From CAZHJA01 sp964532865 (GTDB lineage Bacteria; Patescibacteriota; Microgenomatia; UBA1406; GWC2-37-13): a stretch of DNA of 7,893 nt. The notes beneath the pieces are model-generated. The model saw nothing but the letters and a program-made list of their open reading frames with translations. It made no database searches and was not told the DNA's origin. Position 1 is the stretch's first letter; the number at the start of each line of letters is the position of its first letter. The stretch spans positions 1 to 7,893 of the forward strand of contig CAZHJA010000043.1 of the NCBI GenBank assembly GCA_964532865.1. The letters are read 5' to 3'. The translations under genes and the position numbers were made by a program. Positions 1 to 4,900 of this stretch are shown here, in pieces.

Positions 1-364
1 ATAAGTGTATAAAAAAAAATTAAGATTTTCAAGTCGCTCTAAAAACAGAAAAAACCATGTAGATATTGTGTGAAAACTACGTTGATAACGATAGGGTTTG
101 GAGTATTTTATTAGTGTCTTCCTGTTTTATGCAATACAGCACCCTAGCAACAAATCTCTTTTTGATAATTTTATGCAGTAGTTTCTGCTCATTATCCATT
201 TTTAGAGCTTTTAAATACAGCCTTTTAATTTCTTGAGGGTCTTTAAATATTCCTAGAGTTTTTATTATTTTATACTAACCTGTCCTTTTGGAGATAATTT
301 GTACACTAACTAAACCACTCCTATGTTTATTTTTTCTATCAAACATACAATCATTCTGTTTTAG
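1..364. other. Left flank without an intact gene
   Basis: Apart from the broken minus-strand frame at 77-274, I see no gene, RNA or array here. Position 10-20 has an A-run. A forward ORF at 288-476 is ignored because it runs through the end of the insertion sequence and is antisense to the transposase C-terminus. Confidence 0.5.
77..274 (-). pseudogene. Broken reading frame left of the IS481 element, unknown function
   Basis: On the minus strand a frame is open from 274 down to a TAG at 77-79 (about 65 codons) and is bounded upstream by a stop at 275-277. The only ATG lies at 197-199 and would give 40 residues (starts MDNEQKLLHK, ends LQTLSLST), with no Shine-Dalgarno and no -10 box close to it. 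The composition, with mixed K/E/L/I/R and amphipathic helix-like runs, and codons before the ATG such as DPQEIKRLYLKALK, look more like real coding sequence than chance. I read it as the C-terminal remnant of a gene whose front part has been lost or frameshifted, beside an insertion sequence. I do not recognise the family. A short intact gene or chance are the alternatives. Confidence 0.3.
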
Positions 365-1320
365 GTATACACATTTGGCGGGTTTGTTAATTGATAATCT
401 TCAAGTGCTTCTAAGGGTGTCTTTCCACTCAACCCGCAATGCTCTAAGTTATTATAGTATATATTCCACTTTTTAAGCTTATTGCTCAAGTCATGAAATG
501 AATGAAAAGAATTCTGTTGGTAAAACTTCTCTTTATCTTCTCTATGAGATCTCTCTACTGTCCCATTTTGTGTTGGTTTCCCAGGATCGATAAGATAGTG
601 AACAATATTAAGCTCTGCACAAAACAAATCTAATGGATGCAGGCGTTTTACTGTATTGTCACTACGTTTGTTTGTCCCAGTGTAGTAGTTTGTAAATGTA
701 GAATGGTTATCTGTTTTAATTGCAGTAATAGAATATGGGAATAGATTGATAACTTTTTTAAGAAATCTAATTGAATTATAAGTTGCTTCTTCCTCATAGA
801 TTTGTAGATATCTCCATCTGGATGCTGAATCAATTGCTGTATATTGATAATACTTCCTGTTTGCGATCTTACCTGGGACATATTTAACATCAATTTCTAC
901 CAGCTCTCCTGGTTGTCTTATTGCTTTAATATACTTATATTTAACCTTCTTTCTGTGGTACTTACGTACTATTCCCTCCTTTTTAAGTATTTTACCAATA
1001 GTTCGCTCATGAATATGAATATTTTCTTTTTGTAGTTGCCAGTGAATCTTTATTGCACACTTTCCTGTTTCTTTCCGTATCCTTATGATATGCTCCTTCA
1101 GCCAAATAGATGTTTCTTTATTATATTGTTTTGGCTCTGTTGAGCGTGGTTCAAGAGCCTTTTTTCCACTTTTCTTGTAGTTGGCAACCCAACGTTCTAA
1201 TGTTCGCTTACTGTATGGGCATACTTTTGCTGCATCCACGAGTCTAATTTCTCTGTTAGTAATGGGAAGTACCCATCGCATCCTTTCCTCTTTGATTGTT
1301 TCTGCCATATGTATTGCCAT
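361..1320 (-). CDS. IS481-family DDE transposase
   Basis: A 319-residue transposase that would cut and join the ends of its own element. Residues about 20-60 form a helix-turn-helix that recognises DNA (VDAAKVCPYSKRTLERWVANY), and 65-125 a second HTH-like region. From about 135 comes an RNase H-fold integrase core (rve) with Asp144 (VEIDVKYV), Asp204 (IKTDNHSTF) and Glu256 (NGTVERSHRED), plus the family signature PGKPTQNGTVERSHRED. No catalytic residue is missing, so it looks intact. The second-Asp to Glu gap (51 residues between) is longer than the 34-35 typical of IS3 relatives. Start choice: Met1 directly follows TCTGGAG and a TATTAT box 6 nt upstream. Met5 (ATG at 1308) is also possible, with the purine-rich sequence at a better distance. 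The stop lies just outside the left terminal repeat. Confidence 0.9.
   Translation of the reverse strand: MAIHMAETIKEERMRWVLPITNREIRLVDAAKVCPYSKRTLERWVANYKKSGKKALEPRSTEPKQYNKETSIWLKEHIIRIRKETGKCAIKIHWQLQKENIHIHERTIGKILKKEGIVRKYHRKKVKYKYIKAIRQPGELVEIDVKYVPGKIANRKYYQYTAIDSASRWRYLQIYEEEATYNSIRFLKKVINLFPYSITAIKTDNHSTFTNYYTGTNKRSDNTVKRLHPLDLFCAELNIVHYLIDPGKPTQNGTVERSHREDKEKFYQQNSFHSFHDLSNKLKKWNIYYNNLEHCGLSGKTPLEALEDYQLTNPPNVYT
365..381 (+). repeat. Left terminal inverted repeat of the IS481 element
   Basis: 17 bp matching the inverted right end at 15 of 17 positions. It encodes the terminal residues of the transposase (Pro-Pro-Asn-Val-Tyr-Thr) on the minus strand. Confidence 0.75.
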
Positions 1321-1321
1321 C

Positions 1322-1337
1322 TCCAGATAATACTGGA
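1322..1337 (-). promoter_or_regulatory. Hairpin with -10-like box in its loop, at the IS481 transposase start
   Basis: A perfect 5-bp palindrome TCCAG-(6 nt)-CTGGA ends 1 nt before the start codon. The minus-strand loop is TATTAT, a passable -10 box 6 nt before ATG. A transcript begun at this box would lack the upstream arm. A transcript reading in from outside could fold the hairpin and bury the GGAG. This regulatory reading is an inference. Confidence 0.4.
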
Positions 1338-1339
1338 AA

Positions 1340-1356
1340 CCGCCATATGTGTGTAC
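1340..1356 (-). repeat. Right terminal inverted repeat of the IS481 element
   Basis: Inverted partner of 365-381. It lies 20-36 bp upstream of the transposase start and ends 16 bp before the -35 box of the polymerase operon. Confidence 0.75.
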
Positions 1357-1372
1357 ACATTACATTTTCCTC

Positions 1373-1402
1373 TTGACAAAGTAAACAATCGTTCACTAAA
1401 AT
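1373..1402 (+). promoter_or_regulatory. Promoter of the small protein-polymerase operon
   Basis: TTGACA (1373-1378), an 18-nt spacer, then TAAAAT (1397-1402). Predicted transcription starts at about 1408-1410, which coincides with the GTG at 1409. The promoter begins 16 bp outside the IS481 right end, so the insertion left it intact. Confidence 0.65.
1381..1396 (+). promoter_or_regulatory. LexA/DinR-like operator palindrome
   Basis: GTAAACAATCGTTCAC is a 16-bp palindrome with 12 of 16 positions self-complementary; the mismatches are all A/G or C/T exchanges. Its core AAAC-N4-GTTC differs by one base from GAAC-N4-GTTC, the core of the Gram-positive SOS box bound by LexA (DinR). It lies exactly between the -35 and -10 boxes of an operon that encodes a translesion polymerase, where a repressor would block RNA polymerase. 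The sequence and placement are seen; binding by LexA is inferred. Confidence 0.5.
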
Positions 1403-1474
1403 AATAAAGTGAATGAAATTATAAATGAAAAAGTAAGTACAGTTAGTTCATATAATCAAAGTAATGGAGTTGTA

Positions 1475-1669
1475 ATGCCCAGGAAAATAAAATGGCAAGG
1501 GAGAATATATATAATAAACAGGCTTAATTATCATCATAAAATAAGACAAGGAAGAACAATGCTTCATATTTTTCATGTAACAGATGGAAATATTGATTTT
1601 AGATTATGCTTTAATACAAATAATCTTCATTGGACTTTAGAGGAGGTATGTGATGGAATTTCCTCTTAA
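1475..1669 (+). CDS. Small conserved-looking protein coupled to the Y-family polymerase
   Basis: A 64-residue basic protein (MPRKIKWQGRIYIINRL...) of unknown function. It alternates hydrophobic and polar residues in the pattern of a small beta-barrel or beta-sheet (WQGRIYII, MLHIFHV, FRLCFNT) with a short acidic end. I chose ATG 1475 because GGAG lies 5 nt before it. An upstream GTG at 1409 adds 22 low-complexity residues, has no Shine-Dalgarno, but sits at the predicted transcription start and could be a leaderless start. It overlaps the polymerase gene by 17 nt, and the polymerase ribosome-binding site lies inside it, so translation is probably coupled. The position recalls the YolD-UvrX pairs of Bacillus (small protein ahead of a Y-family polymerase), though I see no sequence likeness to YolD. 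It may be an accessory factor of the polymerase. Confidence 0.7.
   Translation: MPRKIKWQGRIYIINRLNYHHKIRQGRTMLHIFHVTDGNIDFRLCFNTNNLHWTLEEVCDGISS
1641..1646 (+). promoter_or_regulatory. Shine-Dalgarno site of the Y-family polymerase
   Basis: A full AGGAGG lies 6 nt before ATG 1653 and only 3 nt before the in-frame GTG at 1650, so ATG 1653 is the likely start. It is the strongest ribosome-binding site in the window and is used by an internal operon gene. Confidence 0.75.
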
Positions 1670-2900
1670 TCATAATAATCCAGAAATAATGCATATTGAT
1701 TTAAATTCATGCTTTGCAACTGTAGAACAGCAAGCCAATATGCATCTTAGAGGAAAGCCTTTGGTTATTGCGGCATATACTAATCCCAGTGGTTGTATTG
1801 TCTCCCCTTCTATTGAAGCAAAAAAGATAGGTATTAAAGTAGGAATGACAGTAAGAGATGCAAAATTATTATGCAAAGACGTTATAGTTCGTGATCCTGA
1901 TCCATTACTAGTAAGAGATGTACATATTAAATTCAGAAATATTTTTAAAAGCTACTCCCCCATTGTTATTCCCAAATCAATAGATGAGGCAATAATTGAT
2001 TTTTCAAAAACTCCTGCTTTAAAAAGAGGTTTAATTCAAATTGGAAAGGAAATAAAGCAAAGATTAAGAGACGAAATTGGAGAATGGATTTCATGTAATA
2101 TAGGGATAGGAACAAATAGATTTTTAGCAAAACTTGCATGTTCTCTTCATAAACCTGATGGTCTTGATGTAATAAATTACAAAAATATTAAAGACGTATA
2201 CAGAAAAATAAACCTTGTTGATTTAAATGGCATAAATACAAGATATGAAGCAAGATTAAATGCAAATGGAATTTTTACTCCCTTGGATTTTTTAAATGCT
2301 CCTGAGCACTTTCTTCGAACATCTGTTTTTAAAAGTATTGTAGGACATTATTGGTATTTAAGACTTAGAGGATGGGAAATTGATGATGTTGAATTTAAGC
2401 GCAAAAGCTTTGGACAAAATTATTCTTTGGGAAATAAAACAAAAGACAAACAAAAGCTTTCAAAAATACTTATGAAATTATGTGAAAAAATGGGAAGAAG
2501 ATTAAGAAAAGCAGGATACTGTGCAAAAGGAATTCATATAGCATGCATATATGATGATTATACATATTGGCATAAAGCAAAGAAATTTAATAAAAGCCTT
2601 TTTACTACTCAAGATTTATACTTAAAAGCCCAGTGGGTATTTAATAAACAGCCAGAGATAAAAGTAATTTCAAAGATTTCAGTAAGTTGTTATGGTTTAT
2701 TATCAAGCAAAAACTCTCAAATGAGCTTATTTGACATCCAGCAAGAAAAACAAAAAAAGGTATGCCGTACAATGGATAATATTAATGACAAATATGGAGA
2801 ATTTGTAATAACTCCAGCACTTATGATGGGAATGAAAGATGTAGTTTTAGATAGAATTGCTTTTGGAGGAGTTAAAGATTTAGAGGATCTATATTTTTAG
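1653..2900 (+). CDS. dinB: Y-family (DinB/UmuC-type) translesion DNA polymerase
   Basis: About 415 residues; it copies past damaged template bases at the replication fork with low fidelity. Residue numbers here count from the GTG at 1650. Palm: Asp17 in HIDLNSCF, with Phe22 at the steric-gate position that excludes ribonucleotides, and the SIDEA motif with Asp112 and Glu113. Fingers follow the first motif. A helix-hairpin-helix-like thumb segment lies near 188-215. The little finger spans about 253-350 (RKSFGQNYSLGNKT onward). QMSLFD at 357-362 fits the sliding-clamp binding consensus and is followed by a tail ending near IAFGG, as in UvrX/UmuC-type members. All catalytic residues are present and the length is normal. 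It is the second gene of an operon behind a promoter with a LexA-like palindrome, so SOS induction is likely. DinB, UmuC or UvrX assignment is not certain; the symbol is for the family. Confidence 0.93.
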   Translation: MEFPLNHNNPEIMHIDLNSCFATVEQQANMHLRGKPLVIAAYTNPSGCIVSPSIEAKKIGIKVGMTVRDAKLLCKDVIVRDPDPLLVRDVHIKFRNIFKSYSPIVIPKSIDEAIIDFSKTPALKRGLIQIGKEIKQRLRDEIGEWISCNIGIGTNRFLAKLACSLHKPDGLDVINYKNIKDVYRKINLVDLNGINTRYEARLNANGIFTPLDFLNAPEHFLRTSVFKSIVGHYWYLRLRGWEIDDVEFKRKSFGQNYSLGNKTKDKQKLSKILMKLCEKMGRRLRKAGYCAKGIHIACIYDDYTYWHKAKKFNKSLFTTQDLYLKAQWVFNKQPEIKVISKISVSCYGLLSSKNSQMSLFDIQQEKQKKVCRTMDNINDKYGEFVITPALMMGMKDVVLDRIAFGGVKDLEDLYF

Positions 2901-2914
2901 TGAAATATAATTAC

Positions 2915-2952
2915 AAGACCAACTAATAGGTCTTGACAAAAGACCATTAGTT
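2915..2952 (+). promoter_or_regulatory. Palindromic operator of the toxin-antitoxin operon
   Basis: Three half-sites lie in line: AAGACC (2915-2920), GGTCTT (2929-2934) and AAGACC (2940-2945). An outer inverted pair AACTAAT (2921-2927) and ATTAGTT (2946-2952) is nested around the last two. The -35 box lies inside this block, so a bound repressor would block transcription. In Phd/YefM-RelE systems the antitoxin or the complex normally does this. Confidence 0.7.
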
Positions 2953-2959
2953 TTATAAT
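2933..2959 (+). promoter_or_regulatory. Promoter of the toxin-antitoxin operon
   Basis: TTGACA (2933-2938), then TATAAT (2954-2959) at a short 15-nt spacing, or TAATAT (2956-2961) at 17 nt. The ATG follows 10 nt after TATAAT with no Shine-Dalgarno, which predicts a leader of only a few nucleotides. Confidence 0.65.
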
Positions 2960-2969
2960 ATTAAATTGT

Positions 2970-3209
2970 ATGAACTCAATATCAGTTACTCAATTAAAGA
3001 TCAATCCTTCAAAGGCCATTAGCAAAGCACTGGATTTTCCTGTAGCAGTTGAAAATAGAAATAAAGTCAAGGCCTATCTTATTGGTAAGGATCTTTATGA
3101 AAAGATTGTTTCATATATTGAAGACTATATTGATAGAAAAGTAGTTAAAGAAACCGATTTTAAAAAAGGTAAAGACTTTGAAACTGTTTCTAAAAGGCTT
3201 AATATATGA
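2970..3209 (+). CDS. Phd/YefM-type antitoxin
   Basis: A 79-residue antitoxin that should bind and neutralise the RelE-like toxin encoded directly after it and repress their common promoter. The N-terminal part (about 1-55, ISVTQLKINPSKAISKAL then VAVENRNKVKAYLIGKDLYEKI) fits the Phd/YefM DNA-binding and dimerising fold. The C-terminal part, about 56-79, is charged (VVKETDFKKGKDFETVSK) and is expected to wrap around the toxin. The length is typical. No Shine-Dalgarno precedes the ATG, and the -10 box is 10 nt away, so the mRNA is probably nearly leaderless. The stop overlaps the toxin start by 4 nt (ATGA), which ties toxin translation to antitoxin translation. Confidence 0.82.
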   Translation: MNSISVTQLKINPSKAISKALDFPVAVENRNKVKAYLIGKDLYEKIVSYIEDYIDRKVVKETDFKKGKDFETVSKRLNI

Positions 3210-3472
3210 AGCTCATAATTTCTCCAAGAGCTGAAAAAGAGTTAAAAAAAATACCCAAGATTGACCAAATAGCAATAGCGAAAAAAATTAGGTCAATAAA
3301 AGATTCATCTATTACCATTAAAAAAGAAAAACTTACTGGTTATAAAAATATTTTCAGAATCAGGGTTGGTTATTATAGAATCGTATTTAAAAAAGCAGCT
3401 AAAGAAATTTATATTATCTTAATAGGTCATCGTAAGGATATTTATCGCTTGATAAATCAACTTTTACATTGA
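3206..3472 (+). CDS. relE: RelE/ParE-superfamily toxin
   Basis: An 88-residue basic toxin of the RelE fold; RelE members cut mRNA in the ribosomal A site. It begins with the usual short strand and helix (LIISPRAEKELKKIP). The core strands follow in KLTGYKNIFRIRVGYYRIVF, with Arg51, Arg53 and Arg58 as candidate RNA-binding or catalytic residues. The terminal motif is IGHRKDIYR with His75, Arg76 and Tyr80. The VGxYRIVF...GHRKDIY pattern is typical of active RelE rather than ParE, but ParE (gyrase poison) cannot be excluded from sequence alone. It overlaps the antitoxin gene by 4 nt and ends with TGA. It looks intact and is followed by a convergent gene. Confidence 0.85.
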   Translation: MKLIISPRAEKELKKIPKIDQIAIAKKIRSIKDSSITIKKEKLTGYKNIFRIRVGYYRIVFKKAAKEIYIILIGHRKDIYRLINQLLH

Positions 3473-3526
3473 AGTTATAAAAAATCCTAACATCCTCTGT
3501 CTTCTTGAACTGATTACTTTAGGTTG

Positions 3527-4276
3527 TTAAGAGAAATTATTTCTTTTTTCAATATAATTGCAGTGTTCGCAGTCTTTTCCTTTTTTTGGAATAATATTTG
3601 AATCCAAGCATTTTTTAATATCAAATAAAGCTTTTTCAACCCATAATGTATTTGGATTATATGGAATAATCTGAAGAGTAAACTCAAGCTTGGCATCAAA
3701 CTTAGGATTTGTTTTTATTCCATTTGCATATACAAAATATCCTGTTTTTGCAACCTTGTATCCATCTTCCTTAAACAACCATTGATATACATCCATTTGC
3801 CTTTTATATGCATCTTTCCATTTATCATCAAGTGAAATTTCTTTTTGGGTGGATGTTGATTTATAATCAACAATAATAAGCTCTTTATTTTTATTTATCC
3901 ATATATCATCCACTCCTCCAAAAACAATAAAGTTGGTACTCTTATGATGGTATTGTTTCCCTTTAAAAACATATCTCCAAGTTTCAAGATCAGGATGAGA
4001 ATAAGGAATAGCATCAATGCCATATTTTTTCATTAACTCATGGGGCTTTTTTTCTCTTCTTAAAATATCAAATTCATTTTTAAATAATTCATCAACAGCA
4101 GAATTTAATGCAAATCCAGGCATAGAAGGTCTTGAAATTCCAAGACGCCTGTCATAATAAAAACATCTAGGACATTTGATATATAGCTCTATTTTAGTTC
4201 TGCTTAATTTAAAAGGTTTATCCTTATTAGGATCGTATATATTAAATCTTTTTTTATAGACAAATTTTTTAGACAT
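3527..4276 (-). CDS. PD-(D/E)XK nuclease, Cas4/RecB-like
   Basis: A 249-residue single-domain nuclease. The N-terminal segment has LSRTKIELYIKCPRCFYYD (about 24-42), the start of many RecB/AddB/Cas4-type nucleases. The catalytic core follows: GGVDD (120-124, with a metal-binding Asp), IVDYKS (135-140, Asp137 and Lys139) and QMDVYQWLF (160-168, the QxxxY motif). Cys35/Cys38 near the front and Cys236/Cys239 near the end (DCEHC) could hold an Fe-S cluster as in Cas4 and AddB, although Cas4 usually has one front and three rear cysteines; Cys223 is nearby. Expected role: DNA end resection or exonuclease activity. There is no CRISPR array or other cas gene here, so a Cas4 role is unlikely. It is divergent from the gene at 4333 (56 bp apart), without a clear Shine-Dalgarno or promoter. 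Confidence 0.85.
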   Translation of the reverse strand: MSKKFVYKKRFNIYDPNKDKPFKLSRTKIELYIKCPRCFYYDRRLGISRPSMPGFALNSAVDELFKNEFDILRREKKPHELMKKYGIDAIPYSHPDLETWRYVFKGKQYHHKSTNFIVFGGVDDIWINKNKELIIVDYKSTSTQKEISLDDKWKDAYKRQMDVYQWLFKEDGYKVAKTGYFVYANGIKTNPKFDAKLEFTLQIIPYNPNTLWVEKALFDIKKCLDSNIIPKKGKDCEHCNYIEKRNNFS

Positions 4277-4296
4277 ATGATATTTTACTGTATTTT

Positions 4297-4325
4297 TTGA
4301 TTTAAGTTTGAGAATTGGATATAAT
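4297..4325 (+). promoter_or_regulatory. Strong promoter of the orphan gene at 4333
   Basis: TTGATT (4297-4302), a 17-nt spacer, then TATAAT (4320-4325). The ATG is 7 nt beyond the -10 box, so the predicted transcript starts at or next to the start codon. Confidence 0.7.
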
Positions 4326-4332
4326 ATATACT

Positions 4333-4602
4333 ATGGTATCAACTCCCGAAGGCATAAAATCAGTCTTTCAAGGACAAGAGGATGAATATCAACTTCTACT
4401 GGAAACTGAAAGAGTACTTACTGAATTAGCACGAGGAGTAATAGGGCTGAGTAAAGCAACTCAATTTTTTAAAGATCTTGATCAAGGTTCTCGTGATTTT
4501 TTAAATTCGCCAGATCCTCGAGGCTTTCATTTTGGAGGCAAACCTCTTACGGCAGCACTTCGACGCGAAATAGAAGAAAAGATTAAAAAAGAACAAATAT
4601 AA
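4333..4602 (+). CDS. Small protein of unknown function
   Basis: An 89-residue protein (starts MVSTPEGIKSVFQGQEDE) that I do not recognise. It is predicted mainly helical: a helix at about 18-50 (YQLLLETERVLTELARG), a Gly/Pro/Asp-rich turn region at 55-72 (GSRDFLNSPDPRGFHFGG) and a charged C-terminal helix (TAALRREIEEKIKKEQI). There is no signal peptide, membrane segment or cysteine. An in-frame TTG at 4315 would extend it by six residues, but the -10 box lies inside that stretch, so ATG 4333 is the likely start and the mRNA is leaderless. It has its own strong promoter, is divergent from the nuclease and converges with the gene at 4642. Its base composition looks slightly richer in G and C than its neighbours. 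Confidence 0.65.
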   Translation: MVSTPEGIKSVFQGQEDEYQLLLETERVLTELARGVIGLSKATQFFKDLDQGSRDFLNSPDPRGFHFGGKPLTAALRREIEEKIKKEQI

Positions 4603-4630
4603 TTAGGACTTTTAGCAAATGATATAAGTT

Positions 4631-4646
4631 TCTAATGAATATTAGA
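4631..4646. terminator. Possible bidirectional terminator hairpin between convergent genes
   Basis: A perfect 6-bp inverted repeat TCTAAT-GAAT-ATTAGA lies between the ends of the genes at 4602 and 4642 and overlaps the stop codon of the latter. The following bases are AT-rich, but there is no long T-run, so it is weak. Confidence 0.3.
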
Positions 4647-4866
4647 GTTTAAATTTGTCTCTGGCAGGAAGGCAGTTAAGCCCTTCAGCAATAGCTTTAG
4701 CATGGTTTAGTAATTGTTTTGCTAAATCAGGCTCTCCAAGCATACGTTTTAGTATGGCCTTTCTATAGAGAATAACCATAAGAGTACAATTATTAAATAT
4801 GGCTTCTACTTGCGTCAAAGTACATTCTTTACACTCAGGATAACCAAATCCTTTTGTTTTTTCCAT
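4642..4866 (-). CDS. Small CxxC-containing protein of unknown function
   Basis: A 74-residue protein with a CxxC pair (Cys12, Cys15 in PECKEC) and two more cysteines (Cys27, Cys65); four cysteines could bind zinc, but this is a guess. The rest looks helical (LTQVEAIFNNCTLMVILYRKAI, then EPDLAKQLLNHAKAIAEGL). It follows the winged-helix/PRTase gene on the same strand after 34 nt, so they may share an mRNA. ATG at 4866 is chosen over a TTG six nt upstream. No Shine-Dalgarno is visible. A TAAAAC box 6 nt before the ATG could give a separate leaderless transcript, but its -35 is poor. I do not recognise the family. Confidence 0.55.
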   Translation of the reverse strand: MEKTKGFGYPECKECTLTQVEAIFNNCTLMVILYRKAILKRMLGEPDLAKQLLNHAKAIAEGLNCLPARDKFKL

Positions 4867-4900
4867 ATACAAGTTTTATTTAATGAATCGCTGGCAGTTA

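Larger units (their letters stand above)
365..1356 (-). mobile_element. IS481-type insertion sequence with terminal inverted repeats
   Basis: The transposase gene fills almost the whole element, about 992 bp. The ends are gapless imperfect inverted repeats: GTATACACATTTGGCGG at 365-381, and the reverse complement of 1340-1356, which reads GTACACACATATGGCGG, 15 of 17 identical. The left repeat overlaps the last codons of the transposase. I could not find a convincing target-site duplication next to the ends, so the exact outer boundary could lie a few bases further out (the right end could begin TGT, as is usual in this family). Confidence 0.75.

Noticed and set aside
300..306. TGTACAC as the left end of the IS481 element
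   Set aside because: It shares only 7 bp with the right end, while 365-381 matches the right end at 15 of 17 bases without gaps and fits the gene boundary.
288..476. Forward ORF of 62 residues across the left end of the IS481 element
   Set aside because: It is antisense to the transposase C-terminus and spans the IS boundary, has Cys/Phe/Ser-rich composition typical of a shadow frame and no start signal.
648..1035. Two ORFs (648-893 minus, 844-1035 plus) inside the transposase gene
   Set aside because: Both overlap a clear DDE transposase in other frames and show no motif or start site.
1197..1388. Minus-strand ORF over the transposase start and the IS right end
   Set aside because: Out of frame with the transposase; its sequence follows the transposase HTH in another frame. 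No sign of an IS3-style two-frame arrangement, since the main frame has both HTH and catalytic core.
1670..1876. Minus-strand ORF inside the polymerase gene
   Set aside because: Antisense shadow of the conserved palm domain.
2915..2934. Terminator hairpin for the polymerase operon (AAGACC...GGTCTT)
   Set aside because: No T-run follows, and the arms belong to a larger operator that overlaps the toxin-antitoxin promoter.
3206..3472. Recoding of TGA to glycine, as in Gracilibacteria
   Set aside because: TGA stops the antitoxin (at the ATGA overlap), the toxin and the IS30 transposase at natural family lengths, and glycines use GGN codons.
3514..3699. Minus-strand ORF overlapping the end of the nuclease gene
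   Set aside because: Different frame of the same strand as the nuclease, whose C-terminal cysteines and length argue for the main frame.
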